Shown: positions 30,585 to 35,437 of the stretch, in pieces
How the letters are laid out: each line of letters starts with the position of its first letter
How positions within the stretch are numbered: the first letter of the stretch is position 1
Source: Candidatus Wildermuthbacteria bacterium
Lineage (GTDB): Bacteria; Patescibacteriota; Minisyncoccia; Minisyncoccales; UBA10102
NCBI GenBank assembly: GCA_016203455.1
Contig: JACQMR010000013.1
Location: 1-35,437, forward strand
DNA: 35,437 nucleotides
Reading direction: 5' to 3'
Position numbers and translations under genes: made by a program
Notes under the pieces: generated by a model
Database searches by the model: none
What the model was told of the DNA's origin: nothing
What the model saw: only the letters and a program-made list of their open reading frames with translations

Positions 30585-32420
30585 TTACTGATTAGGAGAA
30601 GCGCCTGCGGAAGGAGCCGACAAGCTAAATGCCGCGTCGCTCTCGTCATATATTCCGGTAGCTACATCGGTTACCCGTATCTTAACACTGCCAGGCACAT
30701 ACGGAGCATTAAAGTCAACATCCCATCTGTAATATCCGCCGGAAGAATCCATGCCCTGGCCCGCGGAAGGCAGCTCCGCGCCCGCGGCTCCGGCAAGAGC
30801 CCAGCACGCGGGCGCGTTGGAACCGGGGGAAGAAGTATCTCCGCATACGGAAATTTTAACCTTTTCAATGCCTAAAGAACTCCAGGAAATCGTGTACGGG
30901 CTGGAATTCACGCTTTCCCCTCCATTGGGAGAAAGCACGCTAATAGAGGCGGGAACTTCAGAGACAGGACGAACAAGTTTTATATTTATAACTCTTGTTT
31001 GACCCCACTGCCCGCCTACCAAGGCCTGCGCGCGAACCTCCACATCTCCTTCTTTAAAACGACCGTAGAAAGGATTATTCGTCCATACGGCAAACTCTCC
31101 ATTGGGGCTTAATTGCCCTCCATCGCGCTGGTTGTCATAAATCATTTCGCTGTTCTGAAAAAACCGAAACAAATATCCGGTTGCCCCGGCAACCTGTTTT
31201 ACTTTAAACATGTATCCGTGGGGATACCCGTAATTCAGAACTTGCCCATCCGCGGGATACGCCATTTCCGGAGCAGGGGCCTGCGATCCAACTCCTTGAG
31301 AAACGGGATTGATCCTAAACACTCCGCTCTTTCCCTCCAAGATCCCGGAAGCGGTGCGGGCCGTAATAACAATCTGAAATTCTCCGGGTTTTTCCACAAG
31401 AGACCCTATGGAAACCTCCTGCTCCCCGTCGTTGGGCGTGTCATATGCCAGATGATACCTTGCCGTTCCATAGACCTCGTCAAGCGAAATAAGCGAAATA
31501 TCCTGAATATCCGTTCCCTCCCAGCGCACAACCTGCCTTGAATTCACCGTCCACGCATCTCCCGCCTTTGGTGAAAGAATGCCCAAAGAAGAAATCGGCA
31601 TAGTCGTTATGGGCTCTTGGACATTCTGCGGAGAAACAATACTAAAATAGGCATCGCTGGAATCAATCAGCGCGTAGGATGGATAAGGTTCTCTAATCAC
31701 AACCCTGTAATCATTCCGCGGAGCAATGGTCGCTGGTATTGTCCATGAATATCTTTGAAGGCCGGCGCCAACATTTGTGAGAACGGGTCCGTCTGCGGCA
31801 GGAAGCATAAGTTGAATCTGCACAATCTTATCCGCAGGTCCCGAAAACTTCCAGGTAATATCGTAGGTCTTTCCAACAACCCATTGTTCCGCGCCTCCCG
31901 GCTGTTGACTTCCGTTTGGAGAAATCACCGCGAGAGAAGGAGGATCAAGAATTATTGAATCTGGCGCGGGAAGGGGCGTTGTATTCGCACCGCAACCATA
32001 GAGCGCGTTAAGCTTTGCTCTTGTGCTTTTTCCCACAAACCCGGTCCCGTGCGTTAAGCCGTTTGGAGTTAAAATTTCACTCTTGTATTTCTCTTGAAAA
32101 CCAACCACGGCAGAAGCGATCTGTTCGGTAAACTCATACGCGCCTCCCATTGCCTCAAGGTTTGGAAATCCGTTCTTGATAAGCGCGGTTCGCAAGGCCT
32201 TCGCGCCTTCTCCGCTGTCTCCAATTTTTAAATTCGCGGTAAAATTATAACACCATGCCGTGCTCACGCCCTGCAGTTCTCCAAGCTGTGCCTGGAGTTG
32301 CTGAATCTGCGCCAAAAGCCCCTGAATTTGAGCTTGAATCTCTTGAGCCGTTACCGCGTGCGCGGGAGCGCCAACAAACAGAAAAGAAAGAACCGCGAAC
32401 GAAAAGAGTATTTTTTTCAT
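30585..32420 (-). CDS. Secreted peptidoglycan-binding, Ig-like surface protein
   Basis: The 611-aa protein has a signal peptide (MKKILFSFAVLSFLFVGAPAHA), a coiled-coil stretch (EIQAQIQGLLAQIQQLQAQLGEL), and a peptidoglycan-binding domain at about 60-145 (VVGFQEKYKSEIL, TGFVGKSTRAKLN). Ig-like beta domains of the Kre9/KNH type follow (VISPNGSQQPGGAEQWVVGKTY; VLSPNGGESVNSSPYTISW). It shares its N-terminal design with the giant gene at 1-4326, so both probably anchor in the same way. A role in the cell surface layer or in host contact is inference. It lies 4 nt downstream of yqeY in the lepB operon, an unusual place for a surface gene. Confidence 0.9.
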   Translation of the reverse strand: MKKILFSFAVLSFLFVGAPAHAVTAQEIQAQIQGLLAQIQQLQAQLGELQGVSTAWCYNFTANLKIGDSGEGAKALRTALIKNGFPNLEAMGGAYEFTEQIASAVVGFQEKYKSEILTPNGLTHGTGFVGKSTRAKLNALYGCGANTTPLPAPDSIILDPPSLAVISPNGSQQPGGAEQWVVGKTYDITWKFSGPADKIVQIQLMLPAADGPVLTNVGAGLQRYSWTIPATIAPRNDYRVVIREPYPSYALIDSSDAYFSIVSPQNVQEPITTMPISSLGILSPKAGDAWTVNSRQVVRWEGTDIQDISLISLDEVYGTARYHLAYDTPNDGEQEVSIGSLVEKPGEFQIVITARTASGILEGKSGVFRINPVSQGVGSQAPAPEMAYPADGQVLNYGYPHGYMFKVKQVAGATGYLFRFFQNSEMIYDNQRDGGQLSPNGEFAVWTNNPFYGRFKEGDVEVRAQALVGGQWGQTRVINIKLVRPVSEVPASISVLSPNGGESVNSSPYTISWSSLGIEKVKISVCGDTSSPGSNAPACWALAGAAGAELPSAGQGMDSSGGYYRWDVDFNAPYVPGSVKIRVTDVATGIYDESDAAFSLSAPSAGASPNQ

Positions 32421-32424
32421 GCGA

Positions 32425-32880
32425 TTAACGATCGGGCAAAAGCCCCTTAACTATTGTATTTACCAAAGCTCCGTCTGCCTTTCCCCTGGTTTGGGGAGCC
32501 AGCAAGGCCATAACCTTTCCAATATCCTGGGGCGTCTTCGCGCCCGATTTTGCAATTGCCTCTTTTGCCAGCTCCATAACTTCCTGCTCCGACAACTGGG
32601 CGGGGAGATAGGTCAAAAGAACCGCAAGCTCTTGTTTTTCTTTCTCCGCCAATTCGGGCCTTCCGCCCTTTTCAAACACTTCGGCTGATTCTCTGCGTTT
32701 TTTCGCCTCGGTTGCGATAACCGCCTGTATGACCTCCGAAGACACGCCCGCGCCGCTCGCGCCTTCTTTTTCTTTTACCAAAAGCGCGGCGAGCGCCATG
32801 CGCAAAACTCCCACGCGCACCGAATCGCCCGCTTTCATGGCGGCTTTCAAATCCTCCTTTAACGCTTCTTTTGAAATCAT
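32425..32880 (-). CDS. yqeY: GatB/YqeY-domain protein
   Basis: The 151-aa protein begins MISKEALKEDLKAAMKAGD and contains RVGVLRMALAAL, FEKGGRPELAEKEKQELAVLLTYLPAQLSEQE and TPQDIGKVMALLAPQTRGKADGALV, all diagnostic of the stand-alone YqeY family. The C-terminal helical domain is the same as the tail of GatB, which binds tRNA. Its cellular role is unclear. It sits next to rpsU (one base apart), a pairing conserved in many bacteria. Confidence 0.95.
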   Translation of the reverse strand: MISKEALKEDLKAAMKAGDSVRVGVLRMALAALLVKEKEGASGAGVSSEVIQAVIATEAKKRRESAEVFEKGGRPELAEKEKQELAVLLTYLPAQLSEQEVMELAKEAIAKSGAKTPQDIGKVMALLAPQTRGKADGALVNTIVKGLLPDR

Positions 32881-32881
32881 G

Positions 32882-33127
32882 CTAGATTCTGCCTAATTTT
32901 TTCAAACGATCCTGCTCTTTCTGTTTGATAAGCTTTTTTAACACAAGAGCGCGGCGCACCTGGTCTGACTTTACGCGCTTTTTAAACTGCGTTTTCTTTA
33001 CCGCAATCAAAATGCCGCTGTCTTTCAAGCGCTTGGTAAACCTGCGAATCAGGGACTGATTTGTCTCCCGTTCCTGCTTTTTTATCTCAAATTTTGGAGT
33101 AGTAGTTCTCATATATATCGTCTTCAT
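32882..33127 (-). CDS. rpsU: Ribosomal protein bS21
   Basis: The 81-aa protein is very basic, with ETNQSLIRRFTKRLKDSGIL matching the bS21 core. It belongs to the 30S platform near the anti-Shine-Dalgarno and helps start translation. It is a little longer than the usual 58-70 residues, at both ends. An internal ATG (MRTTTPKFEI) gives a shorter alternative. Its ATG overlaps the HIT gene stop (ATGA). Confidence 0.93.
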   Translation of the reverse strand: MKTIYMRTTTPKFEIKKQERETNQSLIRRFTKRLKDSGILIAVKKTQFKKRVKSDQVRRALVLKKLIKQKEQDRLKKLGRI

Positions 33128-33447
33128 TCTATCGTGCCAATCAGATGCAAGTGCATGTGATCCACCACCTGCCCCCCTTCTCTGTTGACATTCATGGCTA
33201 TCTTGTATCCTGGCAAACGCTTCCCAGACGCGACCTTTTGAGCTGTTAGCAACAAATCTCCCAATAACCCCCTGTCCGCCTCTGTGGCGTGACTAAGAGA
33301 AACAATATGCTTTTTTGGCACGCAAAGCAAGTGCAGTGGAGCTACGGGTTTAATATCTTTAAACACCGCGAACTTCTCATCTTCATATTCCATGTCAGCC
33401 GGAAGCTCCTTGGCTATAATCTTGCAAAACACGCAATCTTCATGCAT
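33124..33447 (-). CDS. HIT-family nucleotide hydrolase (HinT-like)
   Basis: The 107-aa protein has CVFCKIIAKELPADMEYEDE at the N-terminus, PLHLLCVPKKHI, and the histidine triad HMHLHLIG (His97, His99, His101). HinT-type enzymes cleave AMP-amino conjugates, including aminoacyl-AMP, which fits its place next to hisS. Two N-terminal cysteines (CxxC) suggest a bound zinc. A good Shine-Dalgarno (GGAGG) lies about 10 bases before the ATG, in a 47-nt spacer after hisS. Confidence 0.94.
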   Translation of the reverse strand: MHEDCVFCKIIAKELPADMEYEDEKFAVFKDIKPVAPLHLLCVPKKHIVSLSHATEADRGLLGDLLLTAQKVASGKRLPGYKIAMNVNREGGQVVDHMHLHLIGTIE

Positions 33448-33494
33448 ATATGCGCAACCTCCGAGTTTAAGTTTTAATGCAACAACGCTCTATG

Positions 33495-34808
33495 TTATTT
33501 ACTGTTTTTGAGCCGCTGTTTCAGTTCATCGGCAACCTTTTCCATTCGCACGGTTTCTTGCTCGCCCGTATCCATCTTCCGCAGAACAATGGTGCCGTCC
33601 AAAATCTCTCTCTGCCCCAAAATCAGGGTGTACTCAACGCCAAGCTTGTCTGCTTTGGCAAGCTGGGTGCGCAAAGAATCCCGCCCCAAGGACTCCCCAA
33701 TGTTAATCTTTGCTTTTCGCAATTCCTCCAAGAGCTTTAAGGTTTTTTTCTTTGGCAAATCTCCCAACTGCGCAAGAAACACCCGGGGACCGGGAATCTG
33801 CGCGGGAGGCAATCCCCTTTCTTTCATTAAAGCGACAATGCGCTCCACTCCGGCGGCGGCCCCGCTCGCGGGAACATCTTTTCCGCCAAGAATTTTTACA
33901 AGATTATCGTATCTTCCCCCTCCAACCAGCGCGCTTCTCTGCAATACGGTTTCTCCTCCTTCTTCGGGCTGAATTTGCTTATCCGTAAATATTTCAAACA
34001 CGGTTTTGGTGTAATAATCCAGGCCGCGCACCAAATAAGGGTCCAAATGATACGGAAGATCGGCCTCGTCTAAAAATTCCAGCAGGGACTTAAAATGCGC
34101 CTTGCATCCTTCGCACAGGTGATCAATAATCTGCGGGGCCTGGAGTTTTACCCGCTGGCACTTCTCGTCTTTGCAGTCCAGCGTTCTTAAGGGGTTTTCT
34201 TTCATCCTGCGCTTGCAGTTCTGGCATAACGCGTTCTGGCGCGGGCGCAGATAATTCGCAAGCACCTTTTTGTAATACGGCCTGCATTGAACATCCCCGA
34301 TGGAGTTCACCTCCACGATCAAATGGCCGAATTTAAGCTCTTTCAAGACGGTATAAAAAATCTGGATAATCTGGGCGTCAATCGCAGGACTCTGCTCTCC
34401 AAACACCTCAAAATCAATCTGATGAAACTGCCGAAACCTTCCCGCCTGCGGATTCTCGTATCTAAAAAGAGGGCCGTAGGTATAGAGCTTGACCGGCTGG
34501 GGCCAAGACAGCATGCCGTGCTGGTTGTACGCGCGCACAATGCCCGGAGTAAATTCGGGCCGAAGAGCAAGGGTGTCTCCCCCCTTGGTTTTTATGCTAA
34601 ACATTTCTTTCTCCACGATGTCCGTGCCAAGACCGGTACCCCGCTCATACAGTTCAATGTTTTCCACCACGGGAACCGTGATCTTTTCAAACCCGTAAAA
34701 CTGGGCGATTTCGTCTGTTGCCTGAAAAATCCGCTGAAAATACGGCTGATCTTCTGGCAATATGTCGTGCATGCCCGCAGGCGTTTGAAATTTTGATTGC
34801 TTTGACAT
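33495..34808 (-). CDS. hisS: Histidyl-tRNA synthetase
   Basis: The start is set at 34808 (MSKQSKFQTPAGMHDI), giving 437 aa; the 515-aa track ORF continues upstream into lepB. Class II motif 2 is RYENPQAGRFRQFHQIDFEVFG and the histidine-specific loop is LVRGLDYYTKTVFE. Motif 3 is AAGVERIVALM, and the C-terminal anticodon-binding domain begins PRVFLAQLGD. Near the middle are four cysteines in CQNCKRRM and CEGC context, probably a zinc-binding insert. It charges tRNA-His. It lies four bases after the lepB stop, in one operon with HIT and rpsU. Confidence 0.96.
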   Translation of the reverse strand: MSKQSKFQTPAGMHDILPEDQPYFQRIFQATDEIAQFYGFEKITVPVVENIELYERGTGLGTDIVEKEMFSIKTKGGDTLALRPEFTPGIVRAYNQHGMLSWPQPVKLYTYGPLFRYENPQAGRFRQFHQIDFEVFGEQSPAIDAQIIQIFYTVLKELKFGHLIVEVNSIGDVQCRPYYKKVLANYLRPRQNALCQNCKRRMKENPLRTLDCKDEKCQRVKLQAPQIIDHLCEGCKAHFKSLLEFLDEADLPYHLDPYLVRGLDYYTKTVFEIFTDKQIQPEEGGETVLQRSALVGGGRYDNLVKILGGKDVPASGAAAGVERIVALMKERGLPPAQIPGPRVFLAQLGDLPKKKTLKLLEELRKAKINIGESLGRDSLRTQLAKADKLGVEYTLILGQREILDGTIVLRKMDTGEQETVRMEKVADELKQRLKNSK

Positions 34809-34812
34809 TTTT

Positions 34813-35367
34813 TTAATGCTGTTCCACGAATTGTTCCATTGGCACAAATGACTTGAGAGAAAACACCCTCCACAATGCCTTCCCGATAATGTCTTTTCTC
34901 GGAAGAACCCCCCATCGCCTGGAATCGGAAGAGAACGGCCTGTTATCCCCCATGACAAAGTATTCGCCGTCATCAAGAGAAGCACGCACATCTCCCGGAG
35001 TTTCCAGGGTTTCAGGCAAATACGCTGTCTCGTCCAGAACAAGAGGCGCTATATCCGTTCTATATATGGTAACCTTTCCGCCTTTGACCTCCACTGTCTC
35101 CCCGGGCAACCCGATAATCCGCTTAATAAACCGCTGGGAAGTATCCAGGGGATACTTCAAGACAATAACATCTCCTCTTTCCGGCGCTGAAAAACGGTAT
35201 GAAATTTCGTCCACGATAAGATAATCCCCGCTATGGTAGTTGGTTTCCATGGAATCCCCCTTAACCAAAAAGGGCTGGAACACAAAAGCCCGCAAAGGAA
35301 GCACGATAACCAAAGCTATGAGCACCACTTTCGCAACCTCAAACCCGAATGACACAATGCTTTTCAT
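34813..35367 (-). CDS. lepB: Signal peptidase I
   Basis: The start is set at 35367 (MKSIVSFGFEVAKVV), giving 184 aa; the track ORF reaches the window edge and would add 23 codons. One membrane helix is at about 9-28. The catalytic Ser39 lies in KGDSMETN and the Lys82 base in RFIKRIIGLPGE. Box E is GEYFVMGDNRPFSSDSRRWG. It removes signal peptides at the outer face of the membrane and would process the secreted proteins of this region. Upstream sequence is cut by the window end, so its promoter is not seen. Confidence 0.95.
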   Translation of the reverse strand: MKSIVSFGFEVAKVVLIALVIVLPLRAFVFQPFLVKGDSMETNYHSGDYLIVDEISYRFSAPERGDVIVLKYPLDTSQRFIKRIIGLPGETVEVKGGKVTIYRTDIAPLVLDETAYLPETLETPGDVRASLDDGEYFVMGDNRPFSSDSRRWGVLPRKDIIGKALWRVFSLKSFVPMEQFVEQH

Positions 35368-35437
35368 GCTTTCTCTATCATACAGCGTTAAACACCCGCT
35401 TGCAAGACCCGTAAAAATCCAAATCCCAAGCACCAAA

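Noticed and set aside
33495-35042. 515-aa hisS starting at 35042
   Set aside because: The first 78 residues overlap lepB in another frame and have no synthetase similarity; MSKQSKFQTPAGMHDI is the family start.
1-35437. TGA recoded to glycine (code 25)
   Set aside because: TGA is the stop in many ATGA overlaps (ftsA/ftsZ, ybeY/ftsA, HIT/rpsU), so the standard code fits.

Overview
The window looks like a chromosomal segment from a Candidate Phyla Radiation bacterium (Patescibacteria), most likely of the Parcubacteria group. This is inferred from content: compact minus-strand operons joined by 4-nt ATGA overlaps, cell-surface proteins with a signal peptide, a short coiled coil and a peptidoglycan-binding domain of the FQ(D/E)KYxSE(V/I)L type, a sigma factor paired with a DUF5667-like membrane protein, lamin-tail-domain surface proteins, a short ComEC, and many small palindromic repeats between genes. 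TGA, TAA and TAG all end genes here, so the code appears standard and the TGA=Gly code of Gracilibacteria/Absconditabacteria is not in use. No tRNA, rRNA, CRISPR array, transposase or prophage gene was recognised.

Layout, left to right. 1-4326 (-): 5' part of a giant secreted S-layer-like protein that runs off the left edge and is missing from the ORF track because it has no stop in the window. 4431-6158 (-): ECF-type sigma factor, its likely membrane partner (DUF5667-like), and a small coiled-coil gene broken by an in-frame TAG. 6159-8081: repeat-rich region holding an HTH (DeoR-like) gene (-) and a 79-aa gene (+) with a consensus promoter, strong Shine-Dalgarno and terminator. 8082-13508 (-): a very large surface protein with three lamin-tail domains and a beta-helix, split by a 16-nt C tract, preceded by a small membrane-anchored protein. 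13666-17828 (-): clpB and htrA, a protein-quality-control pair. 17865-22977 (-): cysteine desulfurase, family-2 glycosyltransferase, methyltransferase, a glycoside-hydrolase-like lipoprotein or membrane protein and a GT28-like glycosyltransferase, probably envelope glycan work. 23108-27124 (-): ybeY-ftsA-ftsZ-comEC, tightly overlapping. 27308-28051 (+): an unknown exported protein with a perfect promoter and terminator. 28185-28857 (-): a HigBA-type toxin-antitoxin pair between two identical 38-bp direct repeats. 29062-30138 (+): CapA-family protein. 30108-35367 (-): lepB-hisS-HIT-rpsU-yqeY, a second peptidoglycan-binding surface protein and a small membrane protein, in one apparent operon.

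The most unusual signal is a family of perfect or near-perfect hairpins (7.39-8.06 kb and 13.5 kb) whose 10-nt loop is always a DnaA-box sequence (TTATCCACA or TTATTCACA) while the stem sequences differ and covary. Fragments of the same elements appear in frame inside three protein genes. Next in interest are the C16 tract that splits the lamin-tail surface gene (possible phase variation), a duplicated gene tail bounded by a 12-bp inverted repeat, the direct repeats around the toxin-antitoxin pair, and the operator-like inverted repeat next to a leaderless-looking clpB promoter.

All domain calls come from reading translated motifs; no database search was run.
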